Shown one piece after another: positions 1 through 10,500 of a stretch of DNA of 64,000 nucleotides. Below the pieces are notes generated by a model. That model was not told the origin of the DNA. It saw only the letters and a program-made list of their open reading frames with translations, and made no database searches. A program made the translations under genes and the position numbers. The stretch covers positions 12,467,197 through 12,531,196 of the forward strand of contig OY725488.1 in assembly GCA_963281255.1 (NCBI GenBank), given 5' to 3'. Position 1 is the stretch's first letter. The number at the start of each line of letters is the position of its first letter. This stretch comes from Aphrocallistes beatrix. Lineage: Eukaryota > Porifera > Hexactinellida > Sceptrulophora > Aphrocallistidae.

Positions 1-622
1 GACACAGAACGTCAGCTGTTCGATAGTTAATCATACAAATTCCAATGTCCCCATCATATTCTACGCTCAGTATCTAATTCAGTTCCAGTTGTGCAGTAGA
101 GATGTAGAGTTCACATCAGCATTATGGTAGATTCCTAGCAACCTAACTAGCTTCTTGGTATGTCATGTGGTTGATTGTTCATGAATACGAAACTTAATCA
201 ACGAACTTCAATTCAAACTTTCTACCAAACTTTCTAATCATTCCAAACCTAATGAATATTAGTCAACACTTTACAGTGTAGACTCATATTTAATAGTATT
301 TAATTAATGCATGAATTTCACGTTTGTGGATTTATTGATGAACTGAAATTCCTTTCAAGTATTAGTCATCAAAAATATGACTTCACTCATGCAGCTGCTA
401 TTCAGTCAGGAAATTACCATCAATGATCTCATATGCCAGTGAAATACCCACAAATCTATTTGCATAAGTTCAAAGGGATTTGAGGACATTTGATATTAGA
501 TAGTATCACTTCTGCATTGGAAAGGAAGATGAGTTGAACTCGGATATGACTACCAAACGTATTCTCGTACTCTCTTAAACAGAGATCAGACATCTTAGCA
601 GTATTGACGAATATGTTGAAAA
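1..622. other. AT-rich intergenic sequence, no gene seen
   Basis: No coding signal, RNA gene or recognisable repeat boundary could be supported here. The stretch is AT-rich and ends at the first palindromic MITE. Confidence 0.5.
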
Positions 623-809
623 CAGTGGACTCCGCTTAATTGGGTCACATCGGTCTAAGGATATTTTTCCCAGATTAAGCGGAGAATCCTATTAACTGAA
701 ACTATTTTTGTTTAGCTTCTATGTGTGAGAGCTATTCCGGTCCTGTCAAAAGTGACCAATTAAGCGGTTGACTCGATTAAAAAGTGAGCCTATTAAGCGA
801 AGTCGACTG
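623..809. mobile_element. Pogo-like MITE, family 1
   Basis: The ends read CAGTGGACTCCGCTTAAT and its inverse ...AAGCGAAGTCGACTG. Inside are further inverted copies of the CCGCTTAATcGGGTCA module, so the whole element can fold on itself. It has no coding capacity. The CAGT-GA ends and, in better copies, the TA flanks fit Tc1/mariner/pogo non-autonomous elements. Eight more elements of this family lie elsewhere in the window. Confidence 0.7.
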
Positions 810-837
810 TATTTATAAAAATTTGAGAACTTTAGTA

Positions 838-997
838 CAGTGGAATTCGCTAATTAGCAACTTGAGTTTTGCTCATAAAATCGTTGCTAATACGCGAAGT
901 TACTATAAGGGAACAGAATTAACACGAAATCTTCACCTAAGACCTGCTGAAGATTGGTTGCTAATAGAGCAATATTGCTAATAAGCAAATTCCAATG
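838..997. mobile_element. Pogo-like MITE, family 2
   Basis: It starts CAGTGGAATTCGC after a TA and ends ...GCAAATTCCAATG before a TA. The arms carry repeated 'TTAGCAA' modules in inverted orientation. Length is about 160 bp with no ORF. It sits between two family-1 elements, with only a few bases between it and the next one. Confidence 0.7.
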
Positions 998-1003
998 TAT
1001 ATA

Positions 1004-1190
1004 CAGTCGACCTCGCTTAATAGGGTCACTGTTCAATCGGGCCAACCGCTTATTCGGGTCACTATTGGCAGGACCGGAGTAGCTCTCACACATAGAAGAT
1101 AATACGAAATTATTTTCGGTTAATAGGGTTCTCCGCTTAATCGGGCAAATGTCCTCAGACCGATGTGACCAAATTAAGCAGAGTCGATTG
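1004..1190. mobile_element. Pogo-like MITE, family 1
   Basis: A 187-bp palindromic element flanked by TA on both sides. It is in the opposite orientation to the copy at 623-809, judged by the asymmetric core (the 'GGCAGGACCGGA' segment). Confidence 0.75.
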
Positions 1191-1851
1191 TAATTCTGTT
1201 TGGATTTGAAGGGAAATACAGTTTACTTTGCTCAATCAGGACGCATTAGCTCTCCATATTTATCGTGATTAAATGGAGTTAGTAATTATCAGAATTAATC
1301 TTGTATTAGCTTCTATGTAACTATATGAAGCATTCCATTTCAAACACTTCTCCCAAATAATCAGAGTTAACAGTATATTATTGCGTTCAAGGTTCTTATA
1401 GAGGACATGTCTATACTCAGTTTAAATTTCCTTACTTGAGTTATCCGAGTTCATAAGTATCACAGTACATATACCTTCATTTCAGATGATATCATGTGTG
1501 AGCAGCTAAGTTGACTAATTCATTAGTTCAGATTCTATGCTCAAAAGTGGTTAAAAGGTTGCTCATGTTATATACCTCTAACATTGCTCAGTCCCTAAGC
1601 GAAATATCAAATATTTTTTTCATTATTTTAGTTTAAAATTTTGAGTAATTCATTGATAATTCATGAATTAGCCTCCTTAGGCATATACTTAGTGCTAATG
1701 TGTGCATTAATGGAACATAATTTTGTTGGTTGACTCTGATTTGCTAATGCAATTATTGGAAACCTGCAAAGTAGTCTTGATTCTATTTATTAGATACGAA
1801 CAAGGAGAATCCTACGAGACTAAAACGTAGACTTATTTAAATTATAAATTA
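1191..1851. other. Intergenic sequence, no gene seen
   Basis: AT-rich with no supported coding exon. Around 1510-1690 there is a weak inverted similarity (gttgactaattcatt / aattcatgaattag) reminiscent of the hAT-like element at 11227-11433, but I could not define ends or a target duplication. Confidence 0.4.
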
Positions 1852-2063
1852 CAGTAGACTCCGCTTAATAGGGTCACATCGGTCTGAGGACATTTTGCCC
1901 CGATTAAGCGGAGAATCCTATTAACCGAAACTATTTTTGTATTAGCTTCTATGTGTGAGTACTATTCCGGCCCTGTCAAAAATTATGTTCCCTTATAGCA
2001 ACTTCGCGTATTAGCAGCCATTTTTCGAGCAAAACTCAAGTTGCTAATAAGCGAATTCCACTG
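1852..2063. mobile_element. Composite MITE: family-1 left half joined to family-2 right half
   Basis: The left end is family 1 (CAGTAGACTCCGCTTAATAG). At about 1981 the sequence switches to the right half of family 2 and ends ...GCGAATTCCACTG. Both outer ends are flanked by TA, so the chimera looks like one mobilised unit. A nested insertion followed by deletion would give the same structure. Confidence 0.6.
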
Positions 2064-2093
2064 TATTAAAGTTCTTCAATTTGTATATATATA

Positions 2094-2266
2094 CACTTGA
2101 CTCCGCTAAATAAGGTCACTGTTATTAATCGGGTCAACCGCTTAATTGGGTCATTTTTGGCAGGACCGGAATAGCTCTCATACATAGAAGATAATACAAA
2201 AATAGTTTCGCTTAATCGGGCAAAATGTCATCAGACCGATGTGACCCTATTAAGCGGAGTCTACTG
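2094..2266. mobile_element. Pogo-like MITE, family 1
   Basis: A TA-flanked palindromic element. The left end is degraded (CACTTGACTCCGC) and the right end is well preserved (...TTAAGCGGAGTCTACTG). Confidence 0.7.
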
Positions 2267-2980
2267 TAATTTACAAATTATTCCCTCCTATTATTTATCA
2301 CACGTGGTTAGTAAAAGATCTCTAATGTCTATAATATTAATTTTCCATCAGGTGATAATACTAAGGGGAATAAATGATCCGATTCATTTCGGGAATTTTT
2401 AGAAGAAAGAACTTTATGACGTCAAAGTTAAGATTTAAGTAGATTGAATGGACAATAACTTACCTCACATCTCTTATTCAAGGAATAAAGAGAACCATTA
2501 TCATATTTGAATAGCTTAAAACTTCCTTTATTCTGAACAAACTTTCCGCTCACCCCACTAAACTCTTTATAGCAATATTCACAGGATTCACGTCAATTAT
2601 TATTCCAGTAAGCAGAAGTTGTACCGAATTTGTAAACTGGATCTTCTGCATTGATTCGTTAAGATTCATCGCATTCAACGGTTGAGAGATCTTAGAAGAT
2701 TAGAGATAAACTGTATTAGGAACTAATTAAGAGTTCTATTCTAAACATGAATTCCATCTGTGTTCCAATTTCAATTTGAAATCAATTTGAAAGTTCTTCT
2801 TTAATTAACCGAGAAATGGAATTATGGCACTATTTATACTTCCAGACCCTAGCAACTATCCAAGAGACTGGAATGTAAGTCAAAATATTCATTGCAGATA
2901 TACCAATATAAAACTCGCAGTGACATCAAATATATAAAATAATCAAAATATACATTTTAAGTGAGTGATCAGCTGAGAAG
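2267..2980. other. Intergenic sequence downstream of the RhoGAP gene
   Basis: No coding signal. It contains one perfect CRE-type palindrome TGACGTCA at 2417-2424. It forms the 3' flank of the minus-strand RhoGAP gene. No AATAAA was found close to the stop codon on the minus strand. Confidence 0.4.
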
Positions 2981-4768
2981 TTAAGCCAGCTGTTTCTGGG
3001 AAGGCGCCAAAGTGTGGTTACTATTATTAGACAGAAGTCTCCGCTTCAGCTGACTCTGTCCAATCAGATTGCTGCCTTGGGACGCGTAAAAAGCGCGCGC
3101 ATTTCCATGCGGGACTTCTCTCTCGGAGAGAATTCTGGGCGCCGGACCCACATCCGGGATGGGATAGGAATCCTGCGTTCTGATTGGTCGAATCACGAAC
3201 TGCTGTTTCGGACGTAGAGCGTTCTCGCTGGGAATGGCGCCTGAATTCGCGCGGGGTTTCACCGGCTGTGGAGACGCAGCGCGTCTCTGGGAATGTCCGC
3301 GGGGACGCTGGTTCAGACTCTCGTGCGAGTGAGCGGACAGAGACCTACAGGTCTGGAATTTGGCGGGCGTTGCTGGGGAGTCGACTGGGGAATGTAAAGC
3401 CCGCCTAAAAAACTTCTTCACGCGCTGCCCAAGCGGCTCTGGCGATTGGCGCCCGAACTCTAGTCTGAAGAGATCAGGCGACTCTCTGTTCAGTTCCGGT
3501 TTGGAGAATCTTAGTTCCTGTTTGAAGTGGGCCAGATCGGGTGTGTTCCTGCCAGAGGAGCGACACGAGGTGGTGAGAGGGGACACAATGTGTCGCGGGG
3601 GGAGAGGTGGCAGCTCTAACCGCACTGAATCGCAGAGTCGGGAAGCGACCGTCTCTCTCTTAACGCCTGGGATGGAGTCTGTCAGCTGGAGGCGGGACAC
3701 GGTCTGTGCCATCTGGAAGTCAGCTGAGGATACGGTGAAGAGGTTGGAGAAGTTGTCGATGAGATGTCGCACGACAGCCACACTGGCCAGAGTGTCCTCA
3801 CGCTCATTGGCCGGGTCTGGGAGGATTCCAGGCGCCAGGACGGTTGCTAGGGAGAGCGCATCCATCTTATTGTGAGAGCTGTGCAACAGCACTAGCTGAC
3901 ACAGCGATAGAACCAACTGGAGAAGGTGTCGATGTCGAACCGGAAGAAGGATGAGGAGCCAGCTGATTGGCTGGGACCCGGAGAGGCGAATAAAAGCGGG
4001 TCTGAGTTCCAATGGGATGAGAGGTGTTGGCAGTTCACGCAGCACTTCCTTCAAAAGTCCCACGATGTCGTGAGGCCGGTGCAGTTCGTAGGAGAACCGG
4101 AAATGTCCCTGCCGCCACGGGAGTGCCGGTAGAGCACCGGTTTCCCACTGCTCGCGTAGCTGCCGCATTCGCACGTGACTGCCGCTCTTACGGAAAACTC
4201 CTTCAGTACGCAGCCCGCACTGTGAGATATGGCGCGCTGCTTCCAGGATGATGCATGGCAACCAGGCTGTGCGATCGGAATGCGTGGCTGACTGGTCAGC
4301 TTGTAGGTCTTGGGTGGAGAGAGAAGACTCCAAATTGTGTCGTGGACGCGAGCGGTTCGGACAGGAGCGCCGTAGCGGAGCGGAGCGAACGAAGGGAGGA
4401 GGAGAGTCTGAGTCAGTCAGTGAGTCCTGCTGCGTGATCGGCTGCCTTTCAATGAGCAGCCAATCTCGCAATTTGATTGGCTGTTCCAGGAGCGTAGGGT
4501 CTATTGGCGCGCAGGCGACTTTATGGAGCGGGAGACCGAATACCTGAGACACCGCTGCGTTTCTACGCAGACTCATTCGGCGCACATTGGCGGCGGACTT
4601 GAGGCTTTGCTTGGGAATGGAAATGTTTCCCAAATTCAGACCTTTCAAACGTTTGATGGACAGCTTTTGAAGCGTATCCATCTCAGCTGGACTCAGCTCT
4701 GATAGATAATGTGTAGTAGGACGTCCACATTCCATTGTCACGGTGGTGTTACTAGGCTGAGAATACAT
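2981..4768 (-). CDS. RhoGAP-domain protein, ARHGAP11-like
   Basis: A single 595-codon open frame. A RhoGAP domain covers about residues 165-350. It shows the arginine-finger loop GVFRKSG (R193), the conserved helix DIVGLLKEVLRELPTPL (K240, R244) and the NKMDALSLATVLAP segment (300-313). The upstream VFGLPL motif (76-81), together with TEG-FRKSG and NKMD-LA, most resembles ARHGAP11-type proteins from memory, although here about 90 extra residues separate VFGLPL from the GAP domain. Known family role: stimulating GTP hydrolysis by Rho GTPases. Residues 360-595 are Ser/Pro/Arg-rich and probably disordered, with several S-P sites. The first Met is used because a TATA box lies just upstream; M12 and M30 are alternatives. 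The frame has no introns and is much richer in G+C than its flanks. It could be another RhoGAP subfamily. Confidence 0.85.
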   Translation of the reverse strand: MYSQPSNTTVTMECGRPTTHYLSELSPAEMDTLQKLSIKRLKGLNLGNISIPKQSLKSAANVRRMSLRRNAAVSQVFGLPLHKVACAPIDPTLLEQPIKLRDWLLIERQPITQQDSLTDSDSPPPFVRSAPLRRSCPNRSRPRHNLESSLSTQDLQADQSATHSDRTAWLPCIILEAARHISQCGLRTEGVFRKSGSHVRMRQLREQWETGALPALPWRQGHFRFSYELHRPHDIVGLLKEVLRELPTPLIPLELRPAFIRLSGSQPISWLLILLPVRHRHLLQLVLSLCQLVLLHSSHNKMDALSLATVLAPGILPDPANEREDTLASVAVVRHLIDNFSNLFTVSSADFQMAQTVSRLQLTDSIPGVKRETVASRLCDSVRLELPPLPPRHIVSPLTTSCRSSGRNTPDLAHFKQELRFSKPELNRESPDLFRLEFGRQSPEPLGQRVKKFFRRALHSPVDSPATPAKFQTCRSLSAHSHESLNQRPRGHSQRRAASPQPVKPRANSGAIPSENALRPKQQFVIRPIRTQDSYPIPDVGPAPRILSEREVPHGNARAFYASQGSNLIGQSQLKRRLLSNNSNHTLAPSQKQLA

Positions 4769-4803
4769 AATACCTGAGTTATAAAACAGAACAAGCTTTG
4801 TAC

Positions 4804-4811
4804 TATTTATA
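4804..4811 (-). promoter_or_regulatory. TATA box of the RhoGAP gene
   Basis: TATAAATA on the minus strand, about 36 bp upstream of the start codon at 4768. Initiation some 30 bp downstream would give a very short 5' leader. Confidence 0.4.
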
Positions 4812-5476
4812 GTTTCTGTGACTAATTATAAGTAAGGCTAGAAGCTGAATAACCGATCAGCTGATTGAGTTCAGCAATCTACCACAGACAATGGAATCGC
4901 TATATATAGCAGCGACTGTGAGTATAAACAAATACACTATCTGTGAGCCTATTGTTCCTACTCTAGTAACCGATCAGCGTTCAGCTATGTGAAGAGAAAA
5001 CCCGCGTTTGCTATTTTGTAAATCCATTACTTTAGAAATGTATTTATATTCAATCTTGTTTTGTTGTGTTAAGACAGGTTTGTTGATTAATCAACACAAT
5101 ATCTAGCTCTCGTTCGTTTATTCGGAATATTTTAGGATGATAGCAGTTGCTAGGGAGTACAAGTGGTTAGTTGAGGGTAGTAATAACTGCAGTGATGAAC
5201 CGCTAATTTATAGTAGTGGAGCCTACGACTCAACTACTTCGTCTTAACGAGTTGTGTCTAATTAGATGGCGGTGCATTGCCAACTAAATTGCTCTGGTGG
5301 CATACGTGGACACATTTGTCAAGTGATGTTGACCATAATTCTCTGGTCGATACTAAGTACAGTGGATAACATTACATAAGATTAAGCTGGAGGCTAAGAG
5401 TATTCCTGTATGGTATATATTCAATGTATCCTTATGTATTGAGTATAACTATCGCGTTTCGTTTGCTTAGTTTGTA
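4812..5476. other. Intergenic region between the divergent RhoGAP and DOK-like genes
   Basis: No exon could be supported. There is a short palindrome CGCTATATATAGCAGCG near 4902. If the DOK-like gene has upstream exons (DOK proteins usually carry a PH domain), they would lie somewhere between here and 7358, but I saw no candidate. Confidence 0.4.
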
Positions 5477-5660
5477 CAATCGACTCTGCTTAATATGGCC
5501 ACTGTTTAATCGGGTCAACCGCTTGATCGGGCCACTTTTGGCAGGACCGGAATAGCTCCCACACATAGAAGCTAATATAAGTTATTTTCGGTTAATATGA
5601 TTCTCCGCTTAATCTGGGCAGAATGTCCTCTGACCAATGTGTATTAAGCGGAGTCGACTG
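5477..5660. mobile_element. Pogo-like MITE, family 1
   Basis: TA-flanked; starts CAATCGACTCTGCTTAAT and ends ...GCGGAGTCGACTG. It has the same internal modules as the other family-1 copies. Confidence 0.7.
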
Positions 5661-5799
5661 TATTTTGTATTACAATCGCGCTTCGCTCACTTAGTTTGAT
5701 TGTATTTCCAATTTAAGATCCAATTTACTACTTTTGAATGGAAAATAATAAAATGTTTGAATACTTTTCTCTGTTTGGTGTATATCCATAAAGTATTAT

Positions 5800-5985
5800 A
5801 CAGCCCTCCAGAAGTAAGCTCCTAGTCTCAAACCCATAAATTCTTAAACGCTGAAATTTATAAATAACTTTATAATATCGTGCAAATTGGGTTCTAATAT
5901 TCTAAATTTTCACGCTCCTAAACTTTCCGGCATAAAACCATACACTTAAAGGAGCTTCTAGCGCTCATAGATAATCCCTTGATCC
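5800..5985. repeat. Decayed copy of the GGATTATCTA repeat family
   Basis: It shares the segments 'cacgctcctaaac', 'aaaggagc-tct-gcgctc' and 'tagataatccc' with the better copy at 9765-10052. Only the right portion is clear. Confidence 0.45.
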
Positions 5986-6162
5986 ATGCACATTCGTTAT
6001 TTCCACCAAATGGATATGCATCCTCTGTCGTGTTAGATATAAACAACTGTTTACTTTCTATCACCTCACAAACACAAAGTTGCATCTTAGAATTAGAAGT
6101 AACAACCGAAAAACGTGCGCTTCCATAACTTCATGATACCATAGGTAAGTGCTAGGATTATA

Positions 6163-6304
6163 CAGTGGAGTTCCCTTATTAGCAATATTGTTCTTTTAGC
6201 AACTAATCTTCAGGTCCCAGGTGAAGATTTTGTATTCATTCTGTTCCCTTATTAGCAACCATTTTATGAGCAAAACTCGAGTTGCTAACAAGGGAATTCC
6301 ACTG
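6163..6304. mobile_element. Pogo-like MITE, family 2
   Basis: A 142-bp element flanked by TA. It starts CAGTGGAGTTCCCTTATTAG and ends ...AAGGGAATTCCACTG, with long inverted arms. Confidence 0.75.
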
Positions 6305-6334
6305 TATTTGCCAAATGTCCCGTTTTTTCGGACA

Positions 6335-6710
6335 TACCGTATTGCTTGGAATAAGCGCCCGGGCGCTTATTATTTCGTGCACCCGTTAGACCCGCCGCTT
6401 ATTTTTTCATTCGCTATTTTGACCCGGCGCTCTTTTTTTTGTTTACTACATTGACTGGCACTTTTATTTTTGCCACAACTGAGGATGTTAGTTCTATTAA
6501 AAAATGATAATGTAATGTTTCAAAAAGCACTTGTATCTATGCCACTACTCAGAATACTAGTTTGATATGATGTTCAGAGAACTAAAATACCCCGGCGTCC
6601 GACGCTTATTCGAGCCCCGGCGCTTATTCAAGCCCCGGCGCTTATTTATTTCGCTCACCCTTTAGACCTATCGCTTATTCAAACCGGCGCTTATTCAGGG
6701 AAATACGGTA
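6335..6710. mobile_element. Palindromic MITE with TACCGTATT ends
   Basis: The ends TACCGTATTgctt and ...aaATACGGTA are inverted. The arms repeat the GGCGCTTATT / AATAAGCGCC module five or more times. It is markedly GC-rich near both ends and has no coding capacity. The class is uncertain. Confidence 0.6.
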
Positions 6711-6860
6711 TATTGAAAGTAATGTCCCGTGAAACCTAGTTTAAAATTGAATTATAAATATTATCATTATATGCACAATATTAGAGCAAAAAAAGGGTCA
6801 CTATTCATAATCAATCTTGAACTCTAGATTCTCCCTTCAGAATCTCAAGGCACACTAAGT

Positions 6861-7312
6861 TTTCTACCATAACTGGCGTTGAACAGTATAAATTGCACTG
6901 TAGTATAATCAGACAGTTTTTTCGTTTCCCGAAGAGTGTTGGATTATGCACGTTCTACAGCATACCTAATTTATGGAATGGAACCCTTCCGGGAAATTTG
7001 AGTACCTACAGTGGAGTTCGGTTATTAGCAATATTGCTCTATTAGCAACCAATCTTCAGGTCCCAGGCGAAGATTATGTGTTAAATCTGTTCCTTTATTA
7101 GTAACTTCGCTTATTAGCAACCATTTTATGAGCAAAACTCGAGTTGCTAATAAGCGAATTCCACTTTATTATTCACGGATCTTGAACGATTCCGGAATTT
7201 TAAGTGCCTAATTTACGGAATATTCCATTCCGGATATTATAAATGCCTAGTCTACGGGACACTCCGTAATATATAATATCCGGAATGGAGTATTCCATAA
7301 ATAGTCATATCC
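6861..7312. repeat. Compound dispersed repeat, copy 1
   Basis: It matches 10366-10808 closely: starts TTTCTACCATAACTGGCG, then a TATA-rich core, a family-2 MITE at the equivalent position, and a tail of inverted TTACGGAATATTCC-type modules. The MITE is at the same internal place in both copies, so the compound unit spread after the MITE had joined it. Confidence 0.6.
7009..7166. mobile_element. Pogo-like MITE, family 2, nested in the compound repeat
   Basis: Starts CAGTGGAGTTCGGTTATTAG after a TA and ends ...GCGAATTCCACTT before a TA. Confidence 0.7.
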
Positions 7313-7358
7313 GGTTCTACTGTAACGTTATTGCACCAGGAGACAGTAGCTAGCTAGC

Positions 7359-7584
7359 ATGGAGGTGAACCAGATCTACAGCAGCATGGAAGAGCAGCAG
7401 TTGGACGGGAACATCTTCGTGGTGGACGTAGAGGAGAACGAGACGTCCGTCCGTCTGAGACTACGCGGGGAATATTCTCTGAGAGTCTGGACTGGCGGTT
7501 TGTCGCTCTTGACTCTGAATACGGACCACGCACTCTACTACTGGCCATACACTGTGCTGAGGAGATATGGGACCTCCAAGACAG
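7359..7584 (+). CDS. DOK-like gene exon 1 (first half of PTB domain)
   Basis: Encodes Met1 to ...LRRYGTSKT plus one base. It contains GEYSLRVW, LSLLTLN and WPYTVLRRYG, the central strands of an IRS-type PTB domain. It ends ACAG before GTGACA. The donor sequence is repeated twice downstream in the intron (near 7755 and 7878). Confidence 0.85.
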
Positions 7585-10500
7585 GTGACATTCTGTTCTG
7601 TTGCGTATTATCTTGAGATCCTAGTATTAAGTAACCATGGATGATTTAGTACCGTGATATCTTGAGATACTCAAATGGCCTTGTGGTTCAATCGGTTAGA
7701 TAGAGTTTGAAAAGAATCGCGAAACTTAGGTTGCCCACCGCTGGCTTAGTTATAAGACAGGTGACATTCTGTCTCTGAGTGTTTTTTTTTTGAAATTTTG
7801 AGCTAAAAGCGAATTCTCAACGGCTAATATAGGATATTTTAAAAGAGTTCTGTCTCTGTCTCTGAGTGTTTAGTTCTAAGACAGGTGACTTTCCCAGAAT
7901 CGGACTAGTGGTGTCATATTTATCAAGTAATCATACAGTCGACTCCGCTTAATAGGGTCACATCGGTCAGAAGACATTTTGCCCAGATTAAGCGGAGAGC
8001 CCTATTTTGTGGTATTTTGAGATTTTGTTTCGGATACTCACATGCCCTTGTGGTTCAATCGGTCTTTTGTATTAACTTTTTTGTGTGAGAGTTATTCCGG
8101 TCCTGCCAAAAGTGACCCGATTAACCAGTAATCGTATTAAGCGGAGTCGACTGTATTTACATTTATTCATCAGGAAAGATTGAGTCAATGTCTCTTTCTG
8201 TTATTTTGAACAAATACATCCATAGTCTAGAGAAGTAAGCTCCCTTTGAGCACCTCACTTCGTCACTAATAAATCTGAATGTGTGTTTTTTTTTGGAAAA
8301 ATCTTATTTAAGCTAAAATGATTTATCAACAGCTAATATTGCTTATACAGTCGACTCCGCTTAATAGGGTCACTGTTTAATCGGGTCAACCGCTTAACCG
8401 GGCCACTTTTGGAAGGACCGGAATAGCTATCACACATAGAAGCTAATATAAAACATTTTCGGTTAATAGGGTTCTCCGCTTAATCGGGTCAAAATATCCT
8501 CTGACCAATGTGACCCTATTTAGCGGAGTCGACTGTATTTTAAAATGTTAATTCCGAAATACGCACTTTAAAAGTAATAAAATGTGAATGTTATGAGTTA
8601 CTACATAAGTTTGTAGACACTAACGCGCGCTTTTGATGATTGCACTTCGCGGCTAGCAGATACAAAGTGTCCGCCGGAGGCGCCATTTGGGCGCCTGAGC
8701 TCATAATTGATTAATAATAAGGAGGATAGCATCTCTAAATATGTCTGTCTTAGTGTTAAAATCGATATCCCTCGAAAAATCATCAAATTTGTCATTGTTT
8801 TAATTTTTGTTGCGTAATGATTACGTCATAACAGTGATGAGTCATCATTTTTGGCTGATAGTTGTATTATATATGAGAAATATCAATATACACATTCTAT
8901 GAAGATTTCAGCCTTCTATCACCTAAAATGGCTGAGTTATAGTCAAAATACTGAATTCATAATTATAATGGTGACAATGGCGTCAAAATTCCATGATGAG
9001 TTGACATTTTGGTGGCCAGAAAAACACTCCCACATGCCAAAATTCAGCTTTCTGTGCCTGGCAGTTTCTTCTATCAATTCGTTACAGTGATATATATACA
9101 GTCGAACCTGCTATAACGGCCAATATACATAAAGGTCACCTGTCTATAGCGGTCACCAATGAGCAGTCTCGTCCTAAATTCCATAATATTGAACCTGTGT
9201 ATAGCGCTCATCTGCTCAACGCTGCCAGCGGCCACCCGTTTGTAGTCCCTTACTGACCCTAAAACTGTGTATAACGGCCATCACCTTTTTCACCTTTTTA
9301 TGTGTTTATTCCACGACCTGTTACGAACGATAAACAAGTTTCATGTAATTACTTCAAGTAATGGAACTACATGTAGTAACTATGTTTCATTCTAGATAGG
9401 ATTAAGACAATCACCTGTATATAACGGTCACCTGTGTATAACAGCCAATTTTGTCCAATCCCTTGGGTGGCAGTTATATACAGGTTCCACTGTATATATA
9501 TTCGAAAGTTTGAATCTTTAGACGGACACTCTTCAAATAGTTGACCTTGATCAACATGAATAGTTTGAACCGATAAAATACCTTCAATTAACCTGTGAGA
9601 TGTAATATCCATCGTCCTTTAGTTCAAATTCAAAAAGGTATTATCATTTTCCGAAGACGTACGGCCGCATACGCCATAATAGAATACGACTATGAACTGA
9701 TACATCTCTTTCCGTTACAATCGGAGAGATTTGTTTCCAGAACTTGTTCGTGATTGGAGTCAAAGGATTATCTATGAGCGCGAGACGCTCCTTTAGGCGT
9801 ATGGCTTTAAGGCTCAAAGTGTTTAGAAGCGCAAAAATCCAGAATATTTCCCAATTTACCCTGTATTATCATCAGGGTATTATACAGTCTTCCGCTCCTT
9901 TTCTAAAATTTCTAAATTTTCATACGCCTAAACCGCTAAATAACATTATAATATTGGCTAAATTGGGTATTTTTCCGGATTTTTACGCTCCTAAACACAT
10001 TGCGGCTTAAAATCATACGCCTAAAGGAGCGTCTCGCGCTCCTAGATAATCCCCTGATTATCATGTTATTTATCGGATTATGCATATTAAAATTTAGGGG
10101 TTTGAGATTAGGAGCTTATCTCTGTTGGGCTGTATACTACTTTGATTGGAGTTGAGTGTTTCCAATTTTAGGGTTTACCTTCGAAGCGGGACGGAAGAGC
10201 CCTACAGGTCCCGGAGTTCTCCGGTTTTCTTCTCCTTCCGGCAAACTCATAACTCAGACCATCAAAGACACAGTGGCGGTAATCAAAGGAGAGAAACTGA
10301 TGCCCAACTCTAAGACAGATCTCACTCGAATCACTGTGAGTTATTTGCAGCAAGATCCGACATAGTTTCTACCATAACTGGCGCTGAACAGTATACATTG
10401 CACTGTAGTATAATCCGGCAGTTTTTTCGTTTCCCAAAAGTTTTGGATTATGCAGGTTCTACGGACATACCTAATTAACGGAATAGAATGGAACTGAACC

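Noticed and set aside
3014-4547. Plus-strand frames of up to 171 codons over the RhoGAP gene
   Set aside because: They lie antisense to a clear domain-bearing gene in GC-rich sequence and have no recognisable domains.
7675-7730. tRNA-like start (ccttgtggttcaatcggttaga), also near 8045 and a weaker one near 17387
   Set aside because: It resembles an A box, but no B box, anticodon arm or acceptor pairing could be found; at most a decayed tRNA-derived SINE fragment.
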